Counted from the first letter of the stretch, positions 54,248-63,554 are shown. The stretch: DNA of 64,000 bases from Corynebacterium sp. TAE3-ERU12 (GCF_019209905.1 NZ_JAHUTM010000003.1:124001-188000); one strand, 5' to 3'. Numbers and translations are program-made. Notes: a model not told the origin generated them from the letters alone.

Positions 54248-55807
54248 CTAGTCCGGGCGCTTGGTCTCCTTCGAACCGTGGTGGGTCTTGTCATGGTCGC
54301 GGTGTGCGAACTGCGCGTCCTCGTAGATCCGGCCAGGCGAGTAGTCATCAGATTCCACAGTGTCGGGCAGCTCGATGGGCACACCTTCATAGGAGCCGCG
54401 GATGCCGGTCTTTTGCAGGAACAGGCCGATAGCCACAAAGACCACCAGCGAAATCATCGACTGGGTGAACTCGGCCCGGGTGCCTTCCCGCAAGCCCATC
54501 GCGATGATAATGACCACAATGAGGCCGGTAATCAGCGCCGGAACCACTGGCCAACCAATCATCTTGAAGCTCAGCCCGCCCTTATCGGCCATTGCCATTT
54601 CGAAACGCGGGCGCATGATGATCTGGGACAGCCCAATGAACACGTAGACGAATAGCACCACAGCGCCGGAAGAATTGACCAGGTAGAGGAAGATGGTGTC
54701 CGGCCAGACATAGCCAGCACCTACGCAGATAAAACCCACCAGGCCCGACACCAGGATGCCGCCGGTGGGCACGCCACGACTGTTGACGCGGGTCATCCAG
54801 CCGGGAGCATCACCATTGCGGCCCTGGGTGAAGATCATGCGCGATGCGGTGTAGAGGCCTGCATTAAGACAGGACAGCACGGCGACGAGCACGATGAAGT
54901 TCAGCAGGTCAGCCGCGAAAGTGACGCCCATCGAATCCAGGGCCGCAACAAACGGCGAGATTCCGGCTTCGTACTCATTCCACGGCAAGATCATGACCAG
55001 TAGCGCGGTGGATATAACGAAGAAAGCCAAGATACGCACGACGACGGTCTGGGTGGTGCGCCGGATGGAGTCGGCGGGGTGGGAGGATTCTGCCGCAGCG
55101 ATGGTGACCAGCTCGGCGCCGGTCATTGAGAAGATCACCGTGACTACGCCTACGAATATGGCGCTGACCCCATTGGGGGCGAATCCGCCGTAGTCGAAGA
55201 GGTTGGCGACCTGGGCGGTATTGGGTTCTGCCCCATCCCACAGCCCCAGCAGGAATGCGATGCCAGCAACGATAAAGGCGCTAATAACCGCGACCTTAAT
55301 GCCGGCGAACCAGTACTCGGCCTCACCGAAGCTGCGTACCGACAGCAGGTTGACCGAGATCATGATGACCAGGATGACCACAGAGGTCAGCCATTGCGGG
55401 ATCGATGGCACCCATCGGGCAATGAGGTCGCCGCCGACGACGGCTTCAATGCCGACGACAATCACCCAGAAGTACCAGTACAGCCAGCCGGTGGCGAAGC
55501 CAGCCCAGCGCCCCATGGCGAATCGGGCGTAGTCGACAAAGGAACCGGTGGAGGGCCGGGCGACGGCCATTTCGCCGAGCATGCGCATGACCAGGTACAC
55601 GATGGCGCCGGCGATCATGGTGGTGAAAATGGCGGCCGGGCCTGCCACAACGATAAGGCCGGAGAGGCCGACGAAGAAGCCTGCACCGATGGTGCCGCCC
55701 ATGGAGATCATGGTGAGGTGGCGCTTGGACAGGTCGGGGCGGAGGTCATCACCCCCTTTATCGCCTTGTGTGCCAGCGTCGGCTGGTTGGCTGTGGGTAG
55801 CTGTCAT
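54248..55807 (-). CDS. APC-family amino acid permease (GABA permease-like)
   Basis: 519 residues, 12 predicted helices plus a hydrophilic, His/Asp-rich C-terminal tail (DAQFAHRDHDKTHHGSKETK). The amino-acid-transporter signature near helix 1 is ISMGGTIGAGFFVGLSGLIV; EMAVARPSTGSFVDYARFAM and GAELVTIAAAESSHPADSIR are typical of the GabP/AnsP/CycA group. It is divergent from the gabT-type gene, with 265 bp between. Location suggests uptake of the amino acid used by the cluster, 5-aminovalerate or GABA (inference). ATG 55807 has GAGGAGG just upstream. Confidence 0.9.
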   Translation of the reverse strand: MTATHSQPADAGTQGDKGGDDLRPDLSKRHLTMISMGGTIGAGFFVGLSGLIVVAGPAAIFTTMIAGAIVYLVMRMLGEMAVARPSTGSFVDYARFAMGRWAGFATGWLYWYFWVIVVGIEAVVGGDLIARWVPSIPQWLTSVVILVIMISVNLLSVRSFGEAEYWFAGIKVAVISAFIVAGIAFLLGLWDGAEPNTAQVANLFDYGGFAPNGVSAIFVGVVTVIFSMTGAELVTIAAAESSHPADSIRRTTQTVVVRILAFFVISTALLVMILPWNEYEAGISPFVAALDSMGVTFAADLLNFIVLVAVLSCLNAGLYTASRMIFTQGRNGDAPGWMTRVNSRGVPTGGILVSGLVGFICVGAGYVWPDTIFLYLVNSSGAVVLFVYVFIGLSQIIMRPRFEMAMADKGGLSFKMIGWPVVPALITGLIVVIIIAMGLREGTRAEFTQSMISLVVFVAIGLFLQKTGIRGSYEGVPIELPDTVESDDYSPGRIYEDAQFAHRDHDKTHHGSKETKRPD

Positions 55808-56072
55808 CGGGACCTCCTCTCGGCCACTGCGGCATAAGCCGCTACGCCGCTGGGGTGGCCGATACTTCGGTTGCGCGGGGTGCTACAACGTGATGAGCGC
55901 CACTTTATTGATTTGCATACCAAAGCTTAATCGCCATCATGGTGAAATTTTCGCCTAGCGTTCACCGGAATGTCGATGGATTTATGGGGCTGCGCCACCA
56001 CAAAGTGATCGTGAACACAAAATAGTTTCCCACCCCATGACGTTCTGTCATGGCTGCACCGGAGGAGCGCCA
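55808..56072. promoter_or_regulatory. Divergent promoter region, permease / gabT-type operon
   Basis: 265 bp. It holds a small hairpin GCGGC-ATAA-GCCGC (55828-55841) and an AT-rich middle (55900-56030). It is the expected place of PucR regulation; I could not assign a specific operator. Confidence 0.4.
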
Positions 56073-57440
56073 ATGTCGACTACCCCCAGCCCCGCATCCT
56101 CAACACCAACGGGCCACGATATCCCCCAAAAACGCACACTTATCACCGATATCCCCGGCCCCAAATCCCAGGAATGGACCGCCTTCGCCGAAAAGAACCT
56201 CCCCGAAGGCCTCAAATCCGGGCAGCACACCTGGGCACAAACCGCCGGCGGCGGCATCGTCGTCGACGTGGACGGCAACCACCTCATCGACTTAGGCTCC
56301 GGCATCGCCACCACCACCGTCGGCAATGCCGCCCCCGAGGTCGCCGCAGCCATCGCCGACCAGGCCGAAAAACTCACCCACACCTGCTTCCTCAACCAGC
56401 CCTATACCGGCTACGTCGAACTAGCCAACCGCCTCAACACCATCACCCCAGGCGACCACGAAAAACGCACCGCCCTGTTCTCCACCGGCGCCGAAGCCCT
56501 GGAAAATGCCGTCAAATACGCCCGCGTACACACCGGCCGCACCGGCGTCATCGTGTTCGATCACGCCTTCCACGGCCGCACCAATATGACCATGGGCATG
56601 ACCGCCAAAAACGCGCCCTATAAACAGTCCTTCGGCCCCTTCCCCAGCGATATCTACCGCGCCCCCAGCCCCTACCCCTTCCGCTGGCCCGGCGGCGCAG
56701 AATCCGCAGCCGACGACGTGCTCTCCCAGCTGGAACTACTCGTCGACGCCCAGATCGGCGCGGGAAATATCGCCTGCATCGTCTTCGAACCCATCCAAGG
56801 AGAAGGCGGCTTCATCGTCCCGCCGAAGGGCTTCCTGCCCCGCCTGGTGGACTTCTGCCACGAACGCGGCATCCTCTTCGTTGCCGACGAAGTCCAAACC
56901 GGACTCGCCCGCACCGGCGACCTCTTCGCCTGCGAAGACGAAAATATTGTCCCCGACCTGATGACCCTGGCCAAAGGCCTCGGCGGCGGCATGCCCATCT
57001 CCGCCGTTGTCGGCGCCAAGGACATCATGGACTCCGCACACCGCGGCGGCATCGGCGGCACCTACGCCGGCAACCCCGTCGCCTGCGCCGCCGCGCTGGC
57101 AGTCCTTGACCTCATCGAACGCGACGACTTAACCAACCGCGCCCGCCAGATCGGCCAGCGCATCACCGCCGCCTTCGAAAAAGCGCAGGCCAACACCTCC
57201 GCGATCGGCGAAATCCGGGGTCGCGGCGCCATGATCGCCGTCGAAATTGTCGGCCCCGACGGCAACACACCCGACGCCGCCCGCACCGCCGATATCGCCC
57301 GCCGCTGTGAACAGCGCGGTGTCATCGTGCTCACCGCCGGCACCCACGGCAATGTCATTCGCCTCCTGCCGCCACTGAGCATCAGCGATGAACTGCTCGA
57401 TGACGGCCTGCAGATTCTCACTGAGGAAATCGCCCGCTAA
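56073..57440 (+). CDS. gabT: 4-aminobutyrate / 5-aminovalerate aminotransferase
   Basis: 455 residues, class III PLP aminotransferase. It moves the omega-amino group to 2-oxoglutarate. Features are GGGIVVDVDGNHLIDLGSGI, LFSTGAEALENAVKYARVHT (PLP phosphate loop), VFDHAFHGRTNMTMGMT, VFEPIQGEGGFIVPPKGFL, FVADEVQTGLARTGDLFA and MTLAKGLGGGMPISAVVG (PLP Lys). ATG 56073 has GGAGGAG 5 nt upstream. GabT enzymes usually accept both GABA and 5-aminovalerate; the following glutaryl-CoA dehydrogenase gene favours the C5 substrate. Confidence 0.93.
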   Translation: MSTTPSPASSTPTGHDIPQKRTLITDIPGPKSQEWTAFAEKNLPEGLKSGQHTWAQTAGGGIVVDVDGNHLIDLGSGIATTTVGNAAPEVAAAIADQAEKLTHTCFLNQPYTGYVELANRLNTITPGDHEKRTALFSTGAEALENAVKYARVHTGRTGVIVFDHAFHGRTNMTMGMTAKNAPYKQSFGPFPSDIYRAPSPYPFRWPGGAESAADDVLSQLELLVDAQIGAGNIACIVFEPIQGEGGFIVPPKGFLPRLVDFCHERGILFVADEVQTGLARTGDLFACEDENIVPDLMTLAKGLGGGMPISAVVGAKDIMDSAHRGGIGGTYAGNPVACAAALAVLDLIERDDLTNRARQIGQRITAAFEKAQANTSAIGEIRGRGAMIAVEIVGPDGNTPDAARTADIARRCEQRGVIVLTAGTHGNVIRLLPPLSISDELLDDGLQILTEEIAR

Positions 57441-57450
57441 CAGCTGCCAC

Positions 57451-57461
57451 CGTCGGCAAGC
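57451..57461 (+). repeat. Intergenic copy of the over-represented 11-mer CGTCGGCAAGC
   Basis: The only one of 18 exact copies that lies outside a gene (between gabT and gcdH). Plus-orientation starts: 1498, 9287, 11360, 13036, 30346, 30456, 33459, 33747, 46332, 49617, 52476, 57451, 63028. Reverse complement (GCTTGCCGACG) starts: 28826, 58803, 59433, 60929, 63792. Ten-base cores also at 15110, 50503 and 53389. Confidence 0.85.
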
Positions 57462-57493
57462 CCCCACCCATTTTCATAAAGGAGAACATTCCC

Positions 57494-58657
57494 ATGGCTC
57501 TTACCCCCACCCAGATGATCGACTTCGACGGCATGCTCACCGACGAAGAACGCATGATGCGCTCCACCGTCGCCAATTTCTGCGACTCCGAACTGCGCCC
57601 CCATATCGACCAGTGGTTTGAAGATCACACCATCCCCCGGGACCTGGGCCCGAAATTCGGCAATATCGGGGTCCTCGGCATGCACCTCGACGGATACGAC
57701 TGCGCCGGCACCTCCGCGGTGGCCTACGGCCTGGCCTGCCTGGAACTCGAAGCCGTCGACTCCGGGGTGCGTTCCTTCGTTTCCGTCCAGGGTTCGCTGG
57801 CGATGTACGCCATCCACAAGTGGGGCAGCGAAGACCAAAAGAACCACTGGCTGCCGAAAATGGCCGCCGGTGAAGCGATCGGCTGCTTCGGCCTGACCGA
57901 GCCGGACTTCGGCTCCAACCCCGGCGGCATGCGCACCAACGCCCGGCGCGACGGCGACGGCTGGGTCCTCAACGGCTCCAAGATGTGGATCACCAACGGC
58001 AGCCTCGCCGACGTCGCTGTGGTGTGGGCCCGTACCGACGAGGGCTACGCCGGTTTCCTCGTAGAGAAGGACACCCCCGGTTTCACCACCAACGACATCC
58101 ACCGCAAAATGTCGCTGCGCGCCTCGATTACCTCTGAGCTGGTGCTGGATAATGTACGCGTCTCCGATGACGCCCGCCTGCCCAAGGTAACGTCCCTGCG
58201 CGGGCCACTGTCCTGCCTGAACGAGGCGCGTTTCGGCATCATGTTCGGCGCCCTCGGTGCCGCCCGCGACTGCATTGAGCAGACTCTGGCCTATGTCGCG
58301 GAACGCCAGGTCTTCGACAAGCCGCTCTCCAGCTACCAGCTGACCCAGGCCAAACTGGCCGATATGGTCCTCGAGCTGGATAAGGGCCTGCTGTTGGCCC
58401 TGCAGTTGGGTCGACTGAAGGACGCCGGCACACTGCCGGTGGAGTCCATCTCCCTGGGCAAACTCAACTCCACCCGGGAGGCCCTCAATATCGCGCGCAC
58501 ATGCCGCACGTTGCTTGGCGCTTCCGGTATCACCACCGAATACTCCCCGATCCGGCACGCCAATAACCTCGAATCGGTGCTCACCTACGAGGGCACCGCG
58601 GAGATGCATCAGCTCATTATCGGCAATGCCCTCACCGGTGAGGCGGCCTTCCGATGA
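57494..58657 (+). CDS. gcdH: Glutaryl-CoA dehydrogenase (decarboxylating)
   Basis: 387 residues, acyl-CoA dehydrogenase fold with FAD. It oxidises and decarboxylates glutaryl-CoA to crotonyl-CoA. Features shared with known GCDH are VRSFVSVQGSLAMYAIHKWG (the Arg corresponding to human Arg94, which contacts the glutaryl carboxylate), GCFGLTEPDFGSNPGGMRT, GPLSCLNEARFGIMFGALGA and HANNLESVLTYEGTAEMH with the catalytic Glu near 367. AAAGGAGAACATTCCC precedes ATG 57494. It overlaps the aldehyde dehydrogenase gene by 4 nt. Confidence 0.9.
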   Translation: MALTPTQMIDFDGMLTDEERMMRSTVANFCDSELRPHIDQWFEDHTIPRDLGPKFGNIGVLGMHLDGYDCAGTSAVAYGLACLELEAVDSGVRSFVSVQGSLAMYAIHKWGSEDQKNHWLPKMAAGEAIGCFGLTEPDFGSNPGGMRTNARRDGDGWVLNGSKMWITNGSLADVAVVWARTDEGYAGFLVEKDTPGFTTNDIHRKMSLRASITSELVLDNVRVSDDARLPKVTSLRGPLSCLNEARFGIMFGALGAARDCIEQTLAYVAERQVFDKPLSSYQLTQAKLADMVLELDKGLLLALQLGRLKDAGTLPVESISLGKLNSTREALNIARTCRTLLGASGITTEYSPIRHANNLESVLTYEGTAEMHQLIIGNALTGEAAFR

Positions 58658-60117
58658 ACCCCGCCCCCGTCGAATTTCTGCATTACCTCGGCGGAAAGTG
58701 GGTTGCCGGTGATGGCGCTCAGTTGACCTCAACCTCCCCGACCCGCCCGGATGAGGTTGTCGCCCGGGGCAGGTACGCCAGTGCGGCGCAGGTTGACCAA
58801 GCGCTTGCCGACGCTGACGCCGCCCGCGAGGACTGGGCCAATGCCGCGATGGCCACCCGCGCTGCGGTATTGCGCAAGGCCGCGGCGATTATTCGCGAGC
58901 ACGCCCAGGAGTGGGGCGCGGAGCTGACCCGTGAGGAAGGCAAAACCCTGCCCGAAGGCGTTGGTGAGGTCACCCGTGCCGCCCAGGTGCTGGAGTACCA
59001 GGCCGGCCAGGCTGACCGGGAGGCCGGTGAGGTCTACCACTCCCCGCGGGTGGGGGAACGCATTGAGGTTATTCGGCGCCCGGTTGGTGTGGTCAGCTGT
59101 ATCACTCCGTTTAACTTCCCCATCGCTATTCCGGCATGGAAGATGGCCCCGGCGCTGATCCACGGCAACACTGTGGTGTGGAAACCTGCCGATAAGGTGC
59201 CGCTGCTGGCGATGCGTTTTGCCTCGGCGTTGCATGAGGCCGGCCTGCCCGCCGGGGTGGTGAACTTGGTGCTCCCGGAGACCCCGGATGCCAACGCCAT
59301 GCTCACCGACCCTCGCGTCGCCGCGGTGACTTTTACCGGCTCCACTGCGGTGGGCCGAACTATTGCTGCTTCCTGCGCCGCCGTCGGGGTGCCCGTCCAG
59401 GCCGAGCTGGGCGGTAAAAACCCGGCGATTGTGCTTGCCGACGCGGATATCCCGCACGCGGTCACCCAGGTCATCAATGGCGCATTCAACAGCAGTGGCC
59501 AAAAATGCACCGCCACTTCCCGGGTGGCTGTCGTCGATGAGGTCGCTGACCATTTCATTTGTCTGCTCAGCAGCGAATTGGCTGCCCGACGCACCGGCGA
59601 TCCCCTGGATCACAGTGTCGCTATGGGGCCGATGGTCGACGCCGGCCCGCGCGATACTGCCCTGGCTGCGGTGCGTCGTTCTGTCTCCGGCGGGTCCACC
59701 CTGATTGCCGGTGGCGGGGTGCCTGAGGTGCCCGGTTGCGCCGGCGGTTATTTCCTCGATCCCACTGTTATCGAGGTGAGCAGCACCAATGACGAACTGT
59801 GGGTGGATGAATTATTCGCCCCGGTGCTGGCTGTTTTACGTGTGGGCGATGCCGAGGAGGCTTTCGCCGCGGCTGATTGTGGCCCGTACAACCTATCGGC
59901 GGCTGTGTTCACCGATTCCCTGGCCGCCAGTTTTGATGCCGTCGACAAGCTGCACACCGGCATGTTGCATATCAACTCCGAGACCTCCGGGGCGGACCCG
60001 CACGTGCCCTTCGGCGGCAATGGGGCCTCCGGGTTCGGGCCGAAGGAACAGGGCCAAGCCGCGCTCGAATTCTTCACGAAAACCACGACGATGTATCTAG
60101 GAAGGTGGCCGCGATGA
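58654..60117 (+). CDS. gabD: Succinate/glutarate semialdehyde dehydrogenase
   Basis: 487 residues, NAD(P)-dependent aldehyde dehydrogenase. Features are VVSCITPFNFPIAIPAWKMA, VVWKPADKVPLLAMRFASAL, VTFTGSTAVGRTIAASC (cofactor loop), VQAELGGKNPAIVLADAD (general base Glu near 251) and NSSGQKCTATSRVAVVDE (nucleophile Cys near 285). It would oxidise the semialdehyde made by the aminotransferase; succinate versus glutarate cannot be read directly, and neighbours favour glutarate. ATGA overlaps on both sides couple it to gcdH and the CoA-transferase. Confidence 0.9.
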   Translation: MNPAPVEFLHYLGGKWVAGDGAQLTSTSPTRPDEVVARGRYASAAQVDQALADADAAREDWANAAMATRAAVLRKAAAIIREHAQEWGAELTREEGKTLPEGVGEVTRAAQVLEYQAGQADREAGEVYHSPRVGERIEVIRRPVGVVSCITPFNFPIAIPAWKMAPALIHGNTVVWKPADKVPLLAMRFASALHEAGLPAGVVNLVLPETPDANAMLTDPRVAAVTFTGSTAVGRTIAASCAAVGVPVQAELGGKNPAIVLADADIPHAVTQVINGAFNSSGQKCTATSRVAVVDEVADHFICLLSSELAARRTGDPLDHSVAMGPMVDAGPRDTALAAVRRSVSGGSTLIAGGGVPEVPGCAGGYFLDPTVIEVSSTNDELWVDELFAPVLAVLRVGDAEEAFAAADCGPYNLSAAVFTDSLAASFDAVDKLHTGMLHINSETSGADPHVPFGGNGASGFGPKEQGQAALEFFTKTTTMYLGRWPR

Positions 60118-61226
60118 CCGACACTGAACACCCCCGAGGCGCACTCGACGGCATTATTGTTGCCGATTTTTCCCGTGTGCTCGCAGGCCCTTATGCCACC
60201 ATGCTGATGGCGGATCTCGGGGCGGAGGTCATTAAGGTCGAACGCCCCGGCGCTGGCGATGACACCCGATCCTGGGGGCCGCCTTATGGCCCCGATGGGC
60301 AGGCCACCTATTTCGCGGCGGTCAACCGCAATAAGAAGTCCATCTGCCTGGACCTGCGCGACCCCGAGGACGCGAAAAAGGCCCGCGAACTGGCTTTGCG
60401 TGCCGACGTGGTGATCGAGAATTTCCGGCCCGGCACGATGCGTCGGCATGGCCTGGGCTACGAAGACATCGTGGCGGAAAACCCCGGGGTTATTTATGCC
60501 TCGCTGTCCGGTTTCGGTGAGGGCGATGGTTCCAAACTCGGCGGCTATGACCTTGTCGTCCAAGCCATTGGTGGCCTGATGTCGATTACTGGTGAGGCCC
60601 CCGGCCACGAGGTCAAGGTGGGTGTGGCGCTGGTCGATGTGCTCACCGGCCTGCACTTGGGCTTTGGTGTGCTCGCTGCCCTGCATCACCGGGAAAAAAC
60701 CGGCAAAGGCCAGAAAGTCACCACGAACCTCCTCGCCTGCTCATTATCTTCCCTGGTCAACCAGGCTTCGGCGTTTGTTGGTGCCGGTGTTGTCGCCAAA
60801 CCAATGGGCAACCGGCACCCGTCGATTTCGCCTTATGAGGTCTATTCGACCAGTGCGGGCAGCATCGCCGTGGCCGTCGGTAATGACTCCCTATTCCGAC
60901 GCTTCTGCGAGGTCCTCGAGCTGGACTGGCTTGCCGACGACCCCCGCTTCGCCACGAACCCAGTGCGCGTACAAAACCGCGAAGAGCTGCGTGAACTCCT
61001 CGAACGCGCCTTCCTCGCCCGCGGTGCCGACGAATGGTTCGAGCTGCTCAGCGAGGGTGGGGTGCCCTGCGGCCCGGTCAATGACATCGCCTCGGCGTTC
61101 ACGTTCGCCGAGAAACTTGGCCTGGAACCAGCGGTGACCATCGGGGAATCAACGTCGGTACGCAACCCGTTGACCATGTCCGAAACCCCGCCGACCTACC
61201 GGACCCCGCCGCCGCCACTGAACTAG
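60114..61226 (+). CDS. Class III CoA-transferase (CaiB/BaiF), probable glutarate CoA-transferase
   Basis: 370 residues. Features are VADFSRVLAGPYATMLMADL and GAEVIKVERPGAGDDTRSWG, FAAVNRNKKSICLDLRDPED, ENFRPGTMRRHGLGYEDI, LGGYDLVVQAIGGLMSITGE (conserved Asp near 146) and EGGVPCGPVNDIASAF. The family includes the succinyl-CoA:glutarate transferase SUGCT and bacterial relatives. Coupling to gcdH and gabD suggests it activates glutarate to glutaryl-CoA. ATG 60114 (GGAAGG 8 nt upstream) overlaps the gabD stop by 4 nt. Last gene of the plus-strand operon. Confidence 0.87.
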   Translation: MTDTEHPRGALDGIIVADFSRVLAGPYATMLMADLGAEVIKVERPGAGDDTRSWGPPYGPDGQATYFAAVNRNKKSICLDLRDPEDAKKARELALRADVVIENFRPGTMRRHGLGYEDIVAENPGVIYASLSGFGEGDGSKLGGYDLVVQAIGGLMSITGEAPGHEVKVGVALVDVLTGLHLGFGVLAALHHREKTGKGQKVTTNLLACSLSSLVNQASAFVGAGVVAKPMGNRHPSISPYEVYSTSAGSIAVAVGNDSLFRRFCEVLELDWLADDPRFATNPVRVQNREELRELLERAFLARGADEWFELLSEGGVPCGPVNDIASAFTFAEKLGLEPAVTIGESTSVRNPLTMSETPPTYRTPPPPLN

Positions 61227-61240
61227 GTGGGCCTGGTGAG

Positions 61241-62698
61241 CTAGGCCAGCCGGGAGCGCAACGCCAACCACAGTTCCGCGCGGGTATCCGGATCATCCAG
61301 ACTCACGCCGAGGACTTCCTCAATGCGGTCCGCACGCGACCGGGCGGTTTGGCGGTGCACCCCCAGGCGACGCGCCATCGCTTCAAAGCGGCCGTTGGCT
61401 TCCAAAAAAGCCTCGGCCGCTGCAACTGTTTCATCACCCGTGGCGGCGTCGTGTTCCTCCAGCCGGCGCAATAACCCGCCCGCAAGAATCGCGGCGGCAT
61501 CCTCACTGAGCACACCTAAGACAAGTTCATGGGCGGGCATATCGCTGATCCGTCGAATGCCGCTGCCCTGCCGCGGCACCGCCAACTCGGCCTGGCGAAT
61601 CGACACGTCCACCTCGGTGAGAACCATCGGGTCACCAGCACCGATACGCGCCGAACGGCCAAGGCGTTTAGCTAAAAGATCCGCGATCTCATCGGAGCCA
61701 TCGTGGACAATAAGATGCCCAGTAGCCGTCGTGGCGTGCAGGAAATTACAGCCCAGCCCGTGCAGCTCCTCCGATACCGTCTCCGCCGGGACACCACTGG
61801 TGCGCACATCCAACGCCCGCACTGTTGACACCGGGCTGAGCTGGAATAACGCCAGCTGCTCCCGCGGCGGGACACGGCCGGAACGGATCGCACGCATCGC
61901 CTCCCCGCGCAGCCGCTGCTCAATCTCATGCACCGCCAGCGAACGCGATAATGCCAGCGAAGCCAACGCGGCCACATGGCTGACCAGGATGTGTTCCGTC
62001 GGGGCGATGGGCGTGGGGCAGTCCACCACCAACGCACCGTGGCTGGACACCACACCAGTTAGCGGCCGCACAATCCGGGTGCCGCCCCGGTGCAGGCGCG
62101 ACGGCCCCACCGATGGGCTAAACGGTGGGCGCGGCAAAGTGTCATTGGTATCGCCGAAAGACGCCAAAGTGGCGCCACTGTTATTCAACACCGCCACCAT
62201 CGCGCTATAGCGGGTACCGAAATCCGCCAGTACCTGCGGCAATCCCCCTCGCAGCAATGAGCGCACCAGGGCGGCCTGTTGCTCCACAACGTCGGAAAGT
62301 GAGCGCACCCGGGCAGCTGTCACCGCCTCGGCCACAGTGCGTACCACCGTGCTAAAAGGCACTTCCGGCTTCACCGACAGCACCGGGAAACCCAGCTCCA
62401 CGCCCCGTTCGATGAGTTCCTCGGGCACCTGTGACCACCGGCCAGCCAGGTCAATGGCAACTGCGGCGGCCCCGACAGCGTGCAGGCGGTCGATCTCGTG
62501 GGCCAGGCCCGCGCCGCTGGCGGGCATCTGGAACCCAGAGGTCAATACTAAGGTGCCGGGGGCGATCCACCGGTCCACGTCGGTGCGGTCAATGGCGTGC
62601 GCCCACTCCACCGGCGCTTGTGCCGCGGTGACCTGCCCGGCCAGCACCGTGAGCCCCAGTTCGGGGCGGTCGGCGAGGTCAGCGACAGTGGGCAACAT
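61241..62698 (-). CDS. PucR family transcriptional regulator
   Basis: 485 residues. The N-terminal PucR sensor domain (TVADLADRPELGLTVLAGQV, IAPGTLVLTSGFQM) is followed by a central region and a C-terminal PucR-type helix-turn-helix (FLEANGRFEAMARRLGVHRQ and TARSRADRIEEVLGV). PucR regulators often activate GABA or purine catabolism genes, and one is linked to gabTDP in C. glutamicum. It converges on the catabolic operon (14 nt between stops) and lies 9 nt downstream of the nitrilase-family gene. Probable regulator of the cluster. Confidence 0.9.
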   Translation of the reverse strand: MLPTVADLADRPELGLTVLAGQVTAAQAPVEWAHAIDRTDVDRWIAPGTLVLTSGFQMPASGAGLAHEIDRLHAVGAAAVAIDLAGRWSQVPEELIERGVELGFPVLSVKPEVPFSTVVRTVAEAVTAARVRSLSDVVEQQAALVRSLLRGGLPQVLADFGTRYSAMVAVLNNSGATLASFGDTNDTLPRPPFSPSVGPSRLHRGGTRIVRPLTGVVSSHGALVVDCPTPIAPTEHILVSHVAALASLALSRSLAVHEIEQRLRGEAMRAIRSGRVPPREQLALFQLSPVSTVRALDVRTSGVPAETVSEELHGLGCNFLHATTATGHLIVHDGSDEIADLLAKRLGRSARIGAGDPMVLTEVDVSIRQAELAVPRQGSGIRRISDMPAHELVLGVLSEDAAAILAGGLLRRLEEHDAATGDETVAAAEAFLEANGRFEAMARRLGVHRQTARSRADRIEEVLGVSLDDPDTRAELWLALRSRLA

Positions 62699-62707
62699 GC
62701 CGTCAGT

Positions 62708-63547
62708 TTAGGTGCGGAGCTCAATCACCGGAATGGTTTCACGCACCCGCGGCAGCTCATCAAGGTCAATATCCACACTGAACTGTTGCGGGCCATTGCC
62801 GGCCTCGGCGACGATCTGCCCATCAGGGCCATAGACCGCGCTGTGCCCGATCCCGGTCGGGCCGCTTTGCTCACCAACCTCGGAGGGGCCACCGGGGCGG
62901 GCGGCGTCCACAGCAACCAGGAAGCAGGTGGTGTCCAGGGCGCGGGCGGTGGTCAAGATGCGCCACTGGTGCAGTTTGCCGGGGCCTTCACCCCACGATG
63001 CGGGCACCACAATAACCTCGGCGCCAGCGTCGGCAAGCTCGGTAAATAGCGATGGGAAACGCAGGTCAAAGCAGGTTGCGAAGCCGACGGTGACCTCGCG
63101 CTGGACTGAACCGGAACCGGTCGGGATTTTCAGCAGGAGGGGTTTGTCGCCGGGGGCGACGGTGTCGGATTCGCGGAAACCGAATGCGTCGAAGAGCCAC
63201 TTCTTGTCGTAATGCCCTTCCACCCCGGGGCCGGTGACCAGCAGAGTGTTGTAGACGCGGTTGAGTGTGTCGCCGTCGACTTCCTTGGTGTCGGCGGGGC
63301 GGAACATCCCGACCACAGCGGTGATACCGGCCTCGCGGGTGGCCTCCCGGATGGCCTGCGCAAAAGGCCCATCGAGCGGTTCGGCGGGGGCGTCGAGGCG
63401 GCCGGAGTTGAATGCCTGCATGGCGGCTTCGGGGAAAACAACCAGGTCGGCTTCGTCGCGGCCGGCGCGGATAATGGCCGCCCGGATGGCGTCGAGATTG
63501 TCTTGCTTAACGGGTTGATTTTCCAGCTGGGCGAGGGAGATACGCAT
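62708..63547 (-). CDS. Carbon-nitrogen hydrolase (nitrilase superfamily amidase)
   Basis: 279 residues with a complete Glu-Lys-Cys triad: LVVFPEAAMQAF (Glu40), YDKKWLFDAFG (Lys115) and FATCFDLRFPSLF (Cys159). The CFDLRFP sequence is closest to Nit1/omega-amidase-like enzymes such as deaminated glutathione amidase. Sharing a transcript with the PucR regulator of an omega-amino-acid cluster raises the possibility of an amide substrate such as 5-aminovaleramide, the DavA reaction; that is speculative. The leaderless box supports ATG 63547. Confidence 0.88.
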   Translation of the reverse strand: MRISLAQLENQPVKQDNLDAIRAAIIRAGRDEADLVVFPEAAMQAFNSGRLDAPAEPLDGPFAQAIREATREAGITAVVGMFRPADTKEVDGDTLNRVYNTLLVTGPGVEGHYDKKWLFDAFGFRESDTVAPGDKPLLLKIPTGSGSVQREVTVGFATCFDLRFPSLFTELADAGAEVIVVPASWGEGPGKLHQWRILTTARALDTTCFLVAVDAARPGGPSEVGEQSGPTGIGHSAVYGPDGQIVAEAGNGPQQFSVDIDLDELPRVRETIPVIELRT

Positions 63548-63554
63548 GGCCGCA

